Shown here: piece after piece, positions 26,726 to 35,764 of the stretch
Layout of the letters: the number at the start of each line of letters is the position of its first letter
How positions within the stretch are numbered: the stretch's first letter is position 1
Notes under the pieces: generated by a model
Told to the model about the DNA's origin: nothing
What the model saw: the letters and a program-made list of their open reading frames with translations, nothing else
Database searches by the model: none
Position numbers and translations under genes: made by a program
Assembly (NCBI RefSeq): GCF_021568705.1
Contig: NZ_JAKGTH010000008.1
Coordinates: forward strand, 248,001-312,000
Direction: 5' to 3'
DNA: 64,000 bases
Source of the DNA: Gillisia lutea
Lineage (GTDB): Bacteria; Bacteroidota; Bacteroidia; Flavobacteriales; Flavobacteriaceae

Positions 26726-27598
26726 TTAATTTAGAGTGTTAGGGATTTTAATATTCATCTCAAACCTCTCATTCAATTTTTCAATAAGATAAGCGGAAAG
26801 TAAAGGAGATGCCTCTTCCAGGTTTTGATGCACAAAAAAATATAAATTTTTAAGACCTAATTTATACCAATCTTCAACCACTTTTAGCCAATCGTCCAAT
26901 CGGGTATAATCTGAAGGATGGTTGGCACCGTTATATCTTATAAAAGCAGTATCATTCGTAAGTCGCATATGCAGTAAATCTCTCCTGCCCGCACTATCAG
27001 TTATAATATTGGAGATATTATATTTCATTAAAATATCATTTAATTCATTAGCCACTTGAGCATCGTTATACCAATCGGTATGTCGAAATTCTGCTGCTAA
27101 AGGAATTTCTTTTGGCCAGTGTTTAAAAAAGGGTTCCAATCTATCGATATTTTTTGGAAGAAAATTTTCAGGCATTTGTAAAAACACCATTCCTAATTTT
27201 TCTTTGAGCGGCAGTAAATTACTAACAAAATCATCTACCAAACGCTCACTGTCATTTAATCTTTTAATATGACTTATAAGACGTGGCACTTTGGGAAAGA
27301 ACTGAAAATCATCTTCCGCTTTTTCATACCATTTTTCAAACTGTTCAGAAGGGAACATCCGGTAAAATGAAGCATTCAATTCTATAGAGTTGAATTGTGA
27401 AGTATAATATGTTAATTCATCTTTGGTTCCACGGGGATAGAAATTTTTAAGATCGGTTCTATTCCATTTTGCACATCCCACTCTAACATTCATAAATTTA
27501 GAAGGCTCTTGCTTTTCTAGGATTTCTACTGTTTGTTCATGGGTGGGAGGTAAACTAAAATCCACACTACCCGGGTCACTCACTTTTCCAAATTTCAT
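26726..27598 (-). CDS. DUF72 (YecE-like) TIM-barrel protein
   Basis: This 290-residue protein has the DUF72 signature: RVGCAKWNRTDLKNFYPRGT near the start, then FNSIELNASFYRMFP and a barrel with LAAEFRHTDWY and LKNLYFFVHQNLEEASP near the end. It is a family of unknown activity, often found in operons with metabolic genes. It lies between the aldehyde dehydrogenase and Nudix genes with gaps of 4 and 1 bases. Confidence 0.92.
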   Translation of the reverse strand: MKFGKVSDPGSVDFSLPPTHEQTVEILEKQEPSKFMNVRVGCAKWNRTDLKNFYPRGTKDELTYYTSQFNSIELNASFYRMFPSEQFEKWYEKAEDDFQFFPKVPRLISHIKRLNDSERLVDDFVSNLLPLKEKLGMVFLQMPENFLPKNIDRLEPFFKHWPKEIPLAAEFRHTDWYNDAQVANELNDILMKYNISNIITDSAGRRDLLHMRLTNDTAFIRYNGANHPSDYTRLDDWLKVVEDWYKLGLKNLYFFVHQNLEEASPLLSAYLIEKLNERFEMNIKIPNTLN

Positions 27599-27602
27599 AA
27601 AG

Positions 27603-28970
27603 TTATTTTTTGCTGATTTTTTTAATGTACACGGTCTTCTTATTTACAAATTCCTGTATGCCGTGCAACGAAAGCTCTCTACCATATCCTGATATTTTCG
27701 TGCCTCCAAAAGGCAATCTAGGATCACTTTTAACCAACTCATTAATAAATACGGCTCCATCTTCAAACTGCGGAACCATGCTTTCGGCAGCATCGAGATT
27801 TTCAGTAAAAACAGAAACTCCAAGTCCAAATGCTGATGAATTTACCATATCTATTGCCTCTTTTTCAGTTTTAAAAGTAGTAACGGAAATCACAGGACCA
27901 AAAGTCTCCTCCTTAAATACAGGCATATCAGGGGTTACTTCTGTTAGAATAGTGGGTTCAAAATAGGTTTTATCACGTTTACCTCCCACGAGTATTTTAG
28001 CGCCTTCTTTTAATGATTGTTGTACTTGCTTTTCAAGATCTTCGGCCAAATCTTCTCTTGCCATTACACCAATATATGTTTCAGAATCCATTGGATCTCC
28101 ACTCTTCAACTCTCTAACCTCTTTAGTAAATTTCTCTAAGAAATCCTTTGCTATAGATTCATGTAATAACAATCGCTTCCCGGCAATACAACTTTGCCCG
28201 GTATTTTGAAAACGTGCCTGTACACATGTTCTTACTGTGTCTTCTATGGCTGCATCCCTAAAAACTACTAGGGCGTTACTTCCCCCCAGCTCTAAGACAC
28301 TTTTTTTAATCTCCTCTCCCGCTATCGAAGCTACTGTACTTCCAGCAGGCTTACTTCCGGTAAGAGTGACCGCTTTTATTCTGAAGTCCCGAATAATAGC
28401 TTCAACCTTACTACTACTAATGGGCAAATTTTGAAAACACCCTTTAGGAAACCCAGCCCTTTCAAACACTTTTTGAATATTATTTGCAGATTGCATCACA
28501 TTACTGGCATGCTTTAACACCCCTATATTTCCAGCCATTAATGCAGGAGCAGCAAATCGAAACACTTGCCAGAAGGGATAATTCCAGGGCATTACAGCCA
28601 AAATCACCCCAATGGGTTCGTATGTAATGTAACTCTTAAAAGCATTGGTAGAAATTGAGTCTTTGGACAATTGGGATGCGGCATTTTCGGCATAATATTC
28701 ACAAACCCAGGCGCATTTCTCAATTTCTGCAATGGCCTGGGTGATTGGCTTCCCCATTTCCTGTGTGATATTTTCAGCATATTCCTGTTTATTTTTCCGA
28801 AGTTCAACCGCAGCCTTTAGCATTAATTTAGAACGTTCTTCAAAGCTGGTGTTCTTCCAACTGACAAATCGCTTATTAGCAACCTCAAGAGCTTCTTCTA
28901 CTTCAATGTTAGTATATTCTTTTATAGAGAAAACCTCTTCTCCCGTATATGGATTCTTAGAAATAATCAT
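27603..28970 (-). CDS. NAD(P)-dependent aldehyde dehydrogenase (succinate-semialdehyde type)
   Basis: This 455-residue enzyme has catalytic Cys261 (NTGQSCIAGKRL), general base Glu227 (VLELGGSNALVV) and the NAD-binding VLKHASNV. The shortened length and KHASN variant match the Sad/YneI-like succinate-semialdehyde dehydrogenase subgroup, which differs from the 480-residue GabD type. It would oxidise aldehydes such as succinate semialdehyde, though the real substrate is not shown. It heads an operon with DUF72 and Nudix genes. Confidence 0.92.
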   Translation of the reverse strand: MIISKNPYTGEEVFSIKEYTNIEVEEALEVANKRFVSWKNTSFEERSKLMLKAAVELRKNKQEYAENITQEMGKPITQAIAEIEKCAWVCEYYAENAASQLSKDSISTNAFKSYITYEPIGVILAVMPWNYPFWQVFRFAAPALMAGNIGVLKHASNVMQSANNIQKVFERAGFPKGCFQNLPISSSKVEAIIRDFRIKAVTLTGSKPAGSTVASIAGEEIKKSVLELGGSNALVVFRDAAIEDTVRTCVQARFQNTGQSCIAGKRLLLHESIAKDFLEKFTKEVRELKSGDPMDSETYIGVMAREDLAEDLEKQVQQSLKEGAKILVGGKRDKTYFEPTILTEVTPDMPVFKEETFGPVISVTTFKTEKEAIDMVNSSAFGLGVSVFTENLDAAESMVPQFEDGAVFINELVKSDPRLPFGGTKISGYGRELSLHGIQEFVNKKTVYIKKISKK

Positions 28971-29056
28971 GTCAAAAAAATGTTTTTTTAAAGATAAAAA
29001 TACAGAAAAGAAGACCGGGAGCCATTAAGAGGACTTTAACGGAGTGTCCCATTGTT

Positions 29057-29078
29057 TACAAGTGGTTCAAAACTTGTA
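29057..29078. promoter_or_regulatory. Inverted repeat upstream of 135-residue gene
   Basis: TACAAGT and ACTTGTA are separated by GGTTCAAA. It lies about 57 bases before the start codon at 29135 and could be an operator for an unknown regulator. Confidence 0.4.
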
Positions 29079-29134
29079 GTAGCACTTCCAATTATGGACT
29101 GAATTATTCTATAAATTTAATAAACTCTACTACT

Positions 29135-29542
29135 ATGAATCAGCGAGATCTACAATTACTTGAATTACGACCTGAAATTCCTTCCGCCATAGTTACAAAT
29201 AATATGAGTCGGGATGAGCATTTTCAAAACAAAACCCTTCGTCCCGTGGCCAAGCTCCAAAACGATCTTTTTATTGCGGTTTTTAAAAATTATATCAAGA
29301 AACACAAAAATGCTTTTTACTCCTTTTCAATAGAAAAAAAAATATCCTTCATTGAAAATGCTATTCAAAGGGATATTAAATTCAGAAATAGCCTAAAAGG
29401 TATCATGATTGGCCAGTTCACTATTGAAGAGTATGCGCTATACATTGAGAACTCTTCTGCTCTTAACAAAAGAATGATGAACATTGTAAAGGAGCGAATG
29501 TTTAGTAATATCCAGTTACTGGAGGAGGAAATGGCGTACTAG
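29135..29542 (+). CDS. Protein of unknown function
   Basis: This 135-residue soluble protein is helix-rich and basic in its central part (FKNYIKKHKNAFYSFSIEKKISFIENAIQRD). No signal peptide or membrane segment is visible. I recognise no domain. Homologues in Flavobacteria are often labelled glyoxalase, but no glyoxalase metal ligands or fold are visible here, so that name should not be copied. Its 3' end overlaps the convergent DUF3307 gene by 27 bases. Confidence 0.75.
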   Translation: MNQRDLQLLELRPEIPSAIVTNNMSRDEHFQNKTLRPVAKLQNDLFIAVFKNYIKKHKNAFYSFSIEKKISFIENAIQRDIKFRNSLKGIMIGQFTIEEYALYIENSSALNKRMMNIVKERMFSNIQLLEEEMAY

Positions 29543-30250
29543 CAAGCCAATTATTATGGTAATGGTAAAGCTGATTAAGGTTCCTATTAGAACATATTCA
29601 GTTTGCTTCCTTGCCCCGGATTCCGATTTATCACTGAATCTTAGAATAGATTTTGCTGCAATAAGAAACCCTATAGCTGAAAAATTATTGGTAAGAATAA
29701 AGGTGAGTACGAGTATTCTTTCAAATATCCCGATGTATCTTCCTGCAGCATCCAGGCTATTTTTTTTATGAGTATTTTCTATTTCTACCTGCCATCGTAG
29801 TGTGGCCTTTCCTATCAAAAACCCTACAGGAAATGCAACGAATAAATAAGAAATTATAACTATTAAAAATTTAGTTGAGTTAAAGACATCTATTAAAAAT
29901 GGAAGAATTTTATTGAAGCCATTAATGAGAAATAACCACAATAGCACTATTACCGCTATATGAAAAAGTTGATCCAGTAAGAAGTATTTTAAATTGTCTT
30001 TTAATTGATAAAGTTTCCAGAGATCAATTAAATAATGAGTTGCACTAATGATGAGGGCAACATACCACCATTCCCATTTTTGAAGAATAATTAGTGTTAG
30101 CACTCCTGAAATTAAGGCATGCAAAAGCAGGAAATAAGATCTTTCTTTATGTTTACGCTTATGCTTTATCCATTTTGTAGGCTGAAATACAAAATCGGTT
30201 AGAATATGCGCTAATAAAAACTGAAGCAGGAGTAGTAAACTATTTTCCAT
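29516..30250 (-). CDS. DUF3307 membrane protein
   Basis: This 244-residue membrane protein has about six predicted helices. The N-terminus contains QFLLAHILTDFVFQP, followed by HALISG and TLIILQKWEWW. The pattern with a conserved histidine and aspartate pair (AHILTDF and THYLIDLWK) is that of DUF3307. The gene overlaps the SatD-like gene by 11 bases, so the two are translated together. In other bacteria DUF3307 genes are also found next to SatD-like genes, which suggests a functional pair (established association; mechanism unknown). Confidence 0.9.
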   Translation of the reverse strand: MENSLLLLLQFLLAHILTDFVFQPTKWIKHKRKHKERSYFLLLHALISGVLTLIILQKWEWWYVALIISATHYLIDLWKLYQLKDNLKYFLLDQLFHIAVIVLLWLFLINGFNKILPFLIDVFNSTKFLIVIISYLFVAFPVGFLIGKATLRWQVEIENTHKKNSLDAAGRYIGIFERILVLTFILTNNFSAIGFLIAAKSILRFSDKSESGARKQTEYVLIGTLISFTITIIIGLLVRHFLLQ

Positions 30251-30914
30251 CTATAAATTTCTTTAAGATCACTTCTTTATATCTTTCAAGCAACACTGAA
30301 ATAGCATCCCACCCTGCGGCTTTTTTACGTTGATTCACTGCCGATTGACTTATTTGGAGAACATCAGCAACTTCCCTTTCTTTTAAACCTAGCAGTAAAT
30401 AATACACTACTTCTGCAGAAGCGGTACTCCACTTATCAGTAATAGTGTCTAGTAAGAAAAAAGAGGTGTTAAATTCGTTATTTATTTCTTCATATTCTGT
30501 TTTTATTTTCGTTTTCCTATTTTCACTTTTCATTTCATCTAAGGTACGTCCAGAAAATTGAAAGGCCTGGCCATTCGACTCCGATATAGCTTCTCGCTCT
30601 ATTTCCACTGTTCCAATACCTATTGCCACTTTAAAATCTACAATTTTAGAATAAGCTCTACTTTTTTTAGTCTTTTTTAAATGAATCCTGTTTATGGCCG
30701 ATTTAAGTTGCAATACGACATGCAGTGCATATTCCGGGTTTTTTATAATTCCCTGAAAACTATCTCCCCTGTAAATAGTTAAGCGAATATTCTCTTTTCC
30801 TAAAGTGTTAGATACCTTTTCAAACTCATCCCTAAGTGTATTTAGAACCTGTTCTAATACAGGTTCTTTATATAGTGTAGAATCTATTAAATCTGCTGTG
30901 ATTACTGCTATCAT
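30240..30914 (-). CDS. SatD-like protein with cyclase-like and helix-turn-helix parts
   Basis: This 224-residue protein resembles SatD. The N-terminal part carries ADLIDST (Asp8, Asp11), RGDSFQ (Asp51) and AIGIGTVE with GQAFQFSGRTLD. This order recalls the metal aspartates and substrate loops of class III nucleotidyl cyclases, although the match is distant. The C-terminal segment EVADVLQISQSAVNQRKKAA (181-200) is a sigma-70-region-4-like helix-turn-helix. It could therefore be a ligand- or nucleotide-sensing regulator (inference). It precedes the overlapping DUF3307 gene, and an array of TATAAG half-sites lies just upstream. Confidence 0.75.
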   Translation of the reverse strand: MIAVITADLIDSTLYKEPVLEQVLNTLRDEFEKVSNTLGKENIRLTIYRGDSFQGIIKNPEYALHVVLQLKSAINRIHLKKTKKSRAYSKIVDFKVAIGIGTVEIEREAISESNGQAFQFSGRTLDEMKSENRKTKIKTEYEEINNEFNTSFFLLDTITDKWSTASAEVVYYLLLGLKEREVADVLQISQSAVNQRKKAAGWDAISVLLERYKEVILKKFIDGK

Positions 30915-30940
30915 AGTGTAAATATAATAAAAAAATTATT

Positions 30941-31018
30941 AGTCTATAAGCTTATAATCTTATAAAATTAGTCTATAGACTTATATTTTGTATTTATAAG
31001 TCTTTCAGCTTATAAATT
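30941..31018. promoter_or_regulatory. Cluster of six TATAAG/CTTATA half-sites
   Basis: Within about 70 bases upstream of the SatD-like gene there are TATAAG at 30945 and 30995, and CTTATA at 30951, 30959, 30980 and 31009. They form the palindrome TATAAGCTTATA, the adjacent AGTCTATAGACT and the arm pair TTATAAG-N8-CTTATAA. The arrangement suggests cooperative binding, most simply by the SatD-like helix-turn-helix protein (inference). Confidence 0.65.
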
Positions 31019-31106
31019 ACAGAGTGCTATTTTAATAAGTACTAAATATTTGCAAAACATTCTTCATTTGCTGATGGTATAATTACATTTAATAAAACAG
31101 AAAAAA

Positions 31107-31559
31107 ATGGTACCAAATAAAAAAGAATTATTCAGTAAATGTCTGCAATTAGTAGATGAAAAAATAGAGAAATTTCAAGCCGAAATGGATAATATCAAGG
31201 AATCTATGGAAGCCAATGATGTTCATACCGATTATGATGAAGAAGGTAGTAAAGGTGAGTTATTAGGAGATTTTGAAAAATACGCCACATACCTAGATAA
31301 TGCTCAAAAAATGAAGCAAACCCTAAGTACTGTAGATAGAGAACATTACAGCGAATACATCAAATTTGGAAGCGTGATCGAAACTAAAAATAATTTCTAC
31401 TTTATAGCAGGTCCTATTGGAAATTTGAAAATGGAAGATGGACGCATCGTTCATGTAATTTCCACTGAAGCTCCAATTTTTGAAAAATTGAAAGGAAAAA
31501 AGGCAGGCGACACTTTTTTACTGAACGATGAAGAAGTCGAAATTTTAGAAGTCCATTAA
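31107..31559 (+). CDS. GreA/GreB-like transcription factor
   Basis: This 150-residue protein has an N-terminal coiled coil (about 10-75), with acidic residues at the tip (DVHTDYDEEGSKGE). The C-terminal FKBP-like domain includes FIAGPIGNLKM and TEAPIFEKLKGKKAGDTFLLNDEEVEI. This is the Gre fold, whose members enter the RNA polymerase secondary channel. The tip is longer than in GreA and lacks the usual two-residue acid pattern at one position, so cleavage activity is not certain. It is divergent from the SatD-like gene and shares the regulatory region. Confidence 0.82.
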   Translation: MVPNKKELFSKCLQLVDEKIEKFQAEMDNIKESMEANDVHTDYDEEGSKGELLGDFEKYATYLDNAQKMKQTLSTVDREHYSEYIKFGSVIETKNNFYFIAGPIGNLKMEDGRIVHVISTEAPIFEKLKGKKAGDTFLLNDEEVEILEVH

Positions 31560-31562
31560 AAT

Positions 31563-33608
31563 TTACTCCGGATATTCAACTCTTAAATGAAATATATTCT
31601 TAAGCTTTTGCTTGAGAATTTTCTTTATGAGCTGAATTTCCTTAAAAGTAATATTAGCATTTAAGAACTGAGCCTCATCCATCTGCTTATCGATTATTTT
31701 TTCAACAAAATCGTTGATCTTGGTGGTGGTAGGCTCTTTTAAACTTTTACTAGCGGCTTCAACGCTATCGCACATCATTAAAATAGCGGTTTCTTTGCTA
31801 AATGGAATAGGTCCGGGATATTTAAAACTTTCTGGAGAAACATTTTCGTTTAGCTCTTTTTCTTTCATAAAAAAGAAATATACCGTGGTAGTACCATGAT
31901 GGGTTCTAATGAAATCTATAACTCTGTCTGGTAGGTTATTTTTCTTAGCAATTTCAATCCCTTTAATGACATGGTCTATTATAATCTCTGCACTTTCTCG
32001 TGGGGATAACTCATCATGCGAATTTACCGAGCTTGTTTGATTCTCAGAGAAATAAGTAGGGTTTTCCATTTTACCAATATCGTGATACAAAGCTCCAACT
32101 CTGGCTAACATGGCATTGGCTCCAATCTCATTGGCAGCAGCTTCAGCTAAATTAGCTACATTGAGTGAATGATGAAAAGTTCCCGGAGCCTTTTCTGAAA
32201 GCTCTTTAAGCAATTTTGAATTTGTATCTGAAAGTTCTAATAAAGACATATCTGATACTAATCCGAATATCTTCTCATAAATATAAATTAGTGGCTGTAC
32301 AAAAAGTGTGGCAAGACCACCCAGAATAAAAGTAAGAAACATCTCGGAATTCAAATCGAGTATATTTCCTTCCTGAATGACAGTAAAAGCAAAATAAACC
32401 AGGATATAAATAAATGTAATCTGCCCTACCGATATAAAGAGATTTGCTCTTTTGTAAAGTTCTGAAACAGTTAATATGGTTACTATTCCGGCAATAATTT
32501 GCAAAAACATATACTCGTAACTGTTAGGAACTATAAAGCCTAGGATAAGTACTGTTATAACATGGGCAAATAAGCCAAGCCTGGAGTCAAAAAAAGCTTT
32601 TAAAGTAAGCGGCAAAATACATAATGGAACAATGTAAACATACTTGGCTTCAAAATTCACTACCACTGTTGTGAGAAACACCATGAGGAGAATATTGAAA
32701 AATATAAAAGAGACTTTTACATTATTATCGTATATATCTCGTCTGTTCTTTCTAATAAATAGTAGTAGCATTAACAGTGCAAGACAAACCAATAAACTGT
32801 AGCCAAGCAAAATCCAGTTATAACTTGAATCACTCCATACCTGAGACTCATACTCTTTTTTCAGGGAGTTTAAAATATCCAACTTCTCCCCTTCAACAAT
32901 TTCACCTTTAGAAACAATAATAGTTCCACGTTCAATACTGCCCCGGGTATAAGAAATAGCATTAAGCTTACTATCCAGTTCTTTTTGCGTTAGACTTTCA
33001 TCATACGTTATGTTCGGCTTAATTATGTTGTAAAAAATTTCGAGTAACTCTGGTTTAAATGCGTTGAGATTATTCTGGGTAATAGTTTTTGTTAGGTAAG
33101 GAAGAATTTCATCTTGTGGAAATATCTTACCATAATTAACCTCATACGCCTCATTCCCCTTTTTTATGTAGACAAGTTTATCGTATTTTGTACCCCGTTC
33201 TTCCTGTAATACCCCATATTCATACAGTTCATTAAGCGTACTCTCTACATAGTTTGAAATTACCTTTTGCTTTCCAACTAAAATACTATCGGCAAAAATC
33301 AGTTTAATTTGTTGGGGAGCCTCAGCTTTTACCTGATTTACTATACTCTCATTGAATTTATAATAGGGAATATTATTCGCTATAATTTGTTCTCTTTCCT
33401 TAATAATTTCTGCATCAGTTTTAAGAATAGCAAAATTAAAAGGAGCATATAAATTTTCATATTGCCAGGGTTTCCCTTTTGTGATTTCATATTTAAACTT
33501 CCCTCCCTTGGGAAGCAGGTACACAATGAGAACAGCTGTCACAATAAATAAAAAGACCTTATAGAATAATGCCTGATTTTTATAGAAGTTGTTAATGAAA
33601 TTATTCAT
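31563..33608 (-). CDS. pgpH: 7TM HD-domain phosphohydrolase (PgpH-like c-di-AMP phosphodiesterase)
   Basis: This 681-residue membrane enzyme has an N-terminal helix and a periplasmic 7TMR-HDED region (about 40-260). Seven membrane helices follow (about 265-450). The cytoplasmic HD domain has FHHSLNVANLAEAAANEIG, LYHDIGKMENP, the HG motif in RTHHGTTTVYFF and a late Asp in MMCDSVEAASKS. In PgpH this domain hydrolyses cyclic di-AMP to pApA, linking potassium and wall homeostasis. The same role here follows by family membership. Thiolase is divergent from it. Confidence 0.93.
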   Translation of the reverse strand: MNNFINNFYKNQALFYKVFLFIVTAVLIVYLLPKGGKFKYEITKGKPWQYENLYAPFNFAILKTDAEIIKEREQIIANNIPYYKFNESIVNQVKAEAPQQIKLIFADSILVGKQKVISNYVESTLNELYEYGVLQEERGTKYDKLVYIKKGNEAYEVNYGKIFPQDEILPYLTKTITQNNLNAFKPELLEIFYNIIKPNITYDESLTQKELDSKLNAISYTRGSIERGTIIVSKGEIVEGEKLDILNSLKKEYESQVWSDSSYNWILLGYSLLVCLALLMLLLFIRKNRRDIYDNNVKVSFIFFNILLMVFLTTVVVNFEAKYVYIVPLCILPLTLKAFFDSRLGLFAHVITVLILGFIVPNSYEYMFLQIIAGIVTILTVSELYKRANLFISVGQITFIYILVYFAFTVIQEGNILDLNSEMFLTFILGGLATLFVQPLIYIYEKIFGLVSDMSLLELSDTNSKLLKELSEKAPGTFHHSLNVANLAEAAANEIGANAMLARVGALYHDIGKMENPTYFSENQTSSVNSHDELSPRESAEIIIDHVIKGIEIAKKNNLPDRVIDFIRTHHGTTTVYFFFMKEKELNENVSPESFKYPGPIPFSKETAILMMCDSVEAASKSLKEPTTTKINDFVEKIIDKQMDEAQFLNANITFKEIQLIKKILKQKLKNIFHLRVEYPE

Positions 33609-33724
33609 TTAGGAAATTACTATTTTTCCAAATGTAATAAAAAAACCTCGTGCACTTAGAAGCCTTGGTTTCTTCTTTATAAAATCACTAAATTCGCATG
33701 AATATAAATTCAAATCTTGAAGTT

Positions 33725-34900
33725 ATGAAAGAAGTTGTTATAGTTAGTGCCGCAAGAACCCCAATAGGTAGTTTTCTAGGAAGCTTATCTACTATTCCGG
33801 CAACTAAATTAGGATCAATCGCCATTAAAGGCGCCTTAGATAAAATCAATTTAAAACCAGAACTGGTTAACGAAGTTTTAATGGGTAATGTTGTACAGGC
33901 AGGAGTAGGACAGGCACCTGCCAGACAAGCCGCTTTAGGTGCTGGTATTCCTGACACCGTTCCTTGTACCACAATAAATAAAGTATGTGCCAGTGGTATG
34001 AAAGCTATGATGCAAGGAGCTCAAGCCATAATGTTAGGTGATGCTGAGATTGTTATTGCCGGTGGTATGGAAAACATGAGCTTAATCCCTCATTATTTAC
34101 ATTTAAGAAACGGACAAAAATTTGGTCCCGCTAGCATGATTGATGGGATGCAAAAAGATGGATTGGTAGATGCTTACGACCAGAACGCAATGGGAGTTTG
34201 TGCCGATCTATGTGCTACAGAACATAATTTTTCTAGAGAAGATCAGGACGAATTTGCTTTACAATCTTACAAACGCTCTGCTCAGGCATGGAAGGATGGA
34301 AAATTTGATAATGAAGTAGTTCCTGTGGAAGTGCCTCAGCGCAAGGGAGATCCAGTAGTAGTAAAAGAGGATGAAGAGTACAGAAATGTAAAAATGGATA
34401 GAATTTCCACGCTACGACCTGCCTTTACAAAAGATGGAACTGTTACTGCTGCAAATGCCTCTACTATTAATGATGGTGCCGGAGCTGTAATATTAATGAG
34501 TCGTGAAAAGGCAAATGAGTTAGGATTGAAAGTTCTAGCAAGCGTGAAGAGTTTTGCTGATGCAGCGGGAGAACCAAAATGGTTTACTACAGCCCCTTCT
34601 AAAGCCTTACCAAAAGCCCTGGCTAAAGCAGGAATCACTAAAGAGGATGTGGATTACTTTGAGTTCAACGAAGCATTTGCCGTTGTAGGTTTAGCAAACA
34701 TGAAGTTATTAGGATTATCAGACAAGAATACCAATGTAAATGGAGGAGCTGTATCTTTAGGACATCCACTTGGTTGTTCGGGAGTAAGAATCGTCATAAC
34801 CCTATTAAATGTACTGGAACAGAACAATGCTAAAATAGGAGCTGCTGCTATTTGTAATGGCGGTGGAGGTGCATCGGCAATGGTAATTGAGAGAGACTAA
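33725..34900 (+). CDS. Acetyl-CoA C-acetyltransferase (thiolase)
   Basis: This 391-residue thiolase has the acyl-accepting Cys88 in NKVCASGMKA, the catalytic histidine in GHPLGCSG and the second cysteine in AICNGGGGASA. It joins two acetyl-CoA to acetoacetyl-CoA or the reverse. The start is ATG 33725; an in-frame ATG nine codons earlier is likely within the promoter leader (TAAATTCG lies at 33690-33697). A C40 peptidase gene follows 23 bases later, which suggests cotranscription without an obvious shared pathway. Confidence 0.95.
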   Translation: MKEVVIVSAARTPIGSFLGSLSTIPATKLGSIAIKGALDKINLKPELVNEVLMGNVVQAGVGQAPARQAALGAGIPDTVPCTTINKVCASGMKAMMQGAQAIMLGDAEIVIAGGMENMSLIPHYLHLRNGQKFGPASMIDGMQKDGLVDAYDQNAMGVCADLCATEHNFSREDQDEFALQSYKRSAQAWKDGKFDNEVVPVEVPQRKGDPVVVKEDEEYRNVKMDRISTLRPAFTKDGTVTAANASTINDGAGAVILMSREKANELGLKVLASVKSFADAAGEPKWFTTAPSKALPKALAKAGITKEDVDYFEFNEAFAVVGLANMKLLGLSDKNTNVNGGAVSLGHPLGCSGVRIVITLLNVLEQNNAKIGAAAICNGGGGASAMVIERD

Positions 34901-34923
34901 GTTAAATTTGCAATATTTAGTTG

Positions 34924-35673
34924 ATGCAATACGGAATATGCAATCTTAGTATCGTACCTGTTAGAGTGCAGCCTGGTGATGCTTCTGAAATGATTACCCA
35001 ACTCCTTTACGGTGATTTTTTTAAGATCTTAGAAGAAAGAGGTAAATGGAGTCGAATTCGTATTGCATTCGATTCTTTTGAAGGCTGGGTAGATAATCGT
35101 CAGTTTATTAAAATCGAAGAATCTGCCTACCAAGAATTAAATACAACTCCGGGAACCTATTCGGGAGATCTTATCGATTATTTAACCGACAGTTCCGGAG
35201 GGTTGACCACAATCCCGTTTGGAGCAAGGTTAAATCACTCTCAGAAATTAGGTCATCTTTTTGAAGGGAGAGCAATTAGTGGTATCAAAGAAAAACAGAA
35301 TCTTATAAATACTGCATTACTGTATTTGAATGCTCCCTATTTGTGGGGAGGAAAGACGCCATTTGGAATAGATTGTTCGGGTTTAACACAAATGGTGTAT
35401 AAATTGAATGGCTATTCACTTTTAAGGTCTGCAGCCCAGCAATCTAAACAAGGGGAAGCTTTAAGCTTTATTGAAGAAAGTGAACCTGGAGATCTGGCTT
35501 TTTTCGACGATTCAGATGGCACTATCACCCATGTTGGAATTATGATGCAGGATAACCATATTATACATGTAAACGGAAAAGTTCGAATAGACCGTATAGA
35601 TCACTCGGGTATTTTTAATATGGATCTAAAAAAGCATACTCATCAGCTAAGGGTTATAAAAAAGATTATCTAA
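34924..35673 (+). CDS. SH3-NlpC/P60 (C40) peptidoglycan peptidase
   Basis: This 249-residue protein joins an N-terminal SH3-like region (about 1-85, with LLYGDFFKILEERGKWSRIRIAFD) to a C-terminal NlpC/P60 domain. Catalytic Cys151 is in GIDCSGLTQMVY and His203 in THVGIMM. Such enzymes cut D-glutamyl-diaminopimelate bonds in peptide stems. No signal peptide is visible, so it may act on imported muropeptides in the cytoplasm, as in related Bacteroidota dipeptidyl-peptidase VI-like proteins (inference). It is translated from ATG 34924. Confidence 0.9.
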   Translation: MQYGICNLSIVPVRVQPGDASEMITQLLYGDFFKILEERGKWSRIRIAFDSFEGWVDNRQFIKIEESAYQELNTTPGTYSGDLIDYLTDSSGGLTTIPFGARLNHSQKLGHLFEGRAISGIKEKQNLINTALLYLNAPYLWGGKTPFGIDCSGLTQMVYKLNGYSLLRSAAQQSKQGEALSFIEESEPGDLAFFDDSDGTITHVGIMMQDNHIIHVNGKVRIDRIDHSGIFNMDLKKHTHQLRVIKKII

Positions 35674-35713
35674 GCTTTATATAATAAGCTACTATTATTA
35701 TAAAGTAAAAAAC

Positions 35714-35746
35714 AAAAAAGGCTGCCAAATTTTGGCAGCCTTTTTT
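35714..35746. terminator. Bidirectional intrinsic terminator
   Basis: AAGGCTGCCAA and TTGGCAGCCTT form a stem over a 3-base loop, with A- and T-runs. It lies between the C40 peptidase gene and the convergent TPR gene. Confidence 0.92.
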
Positions 35747-35764
35747 ATATCATAACAATTCTAA

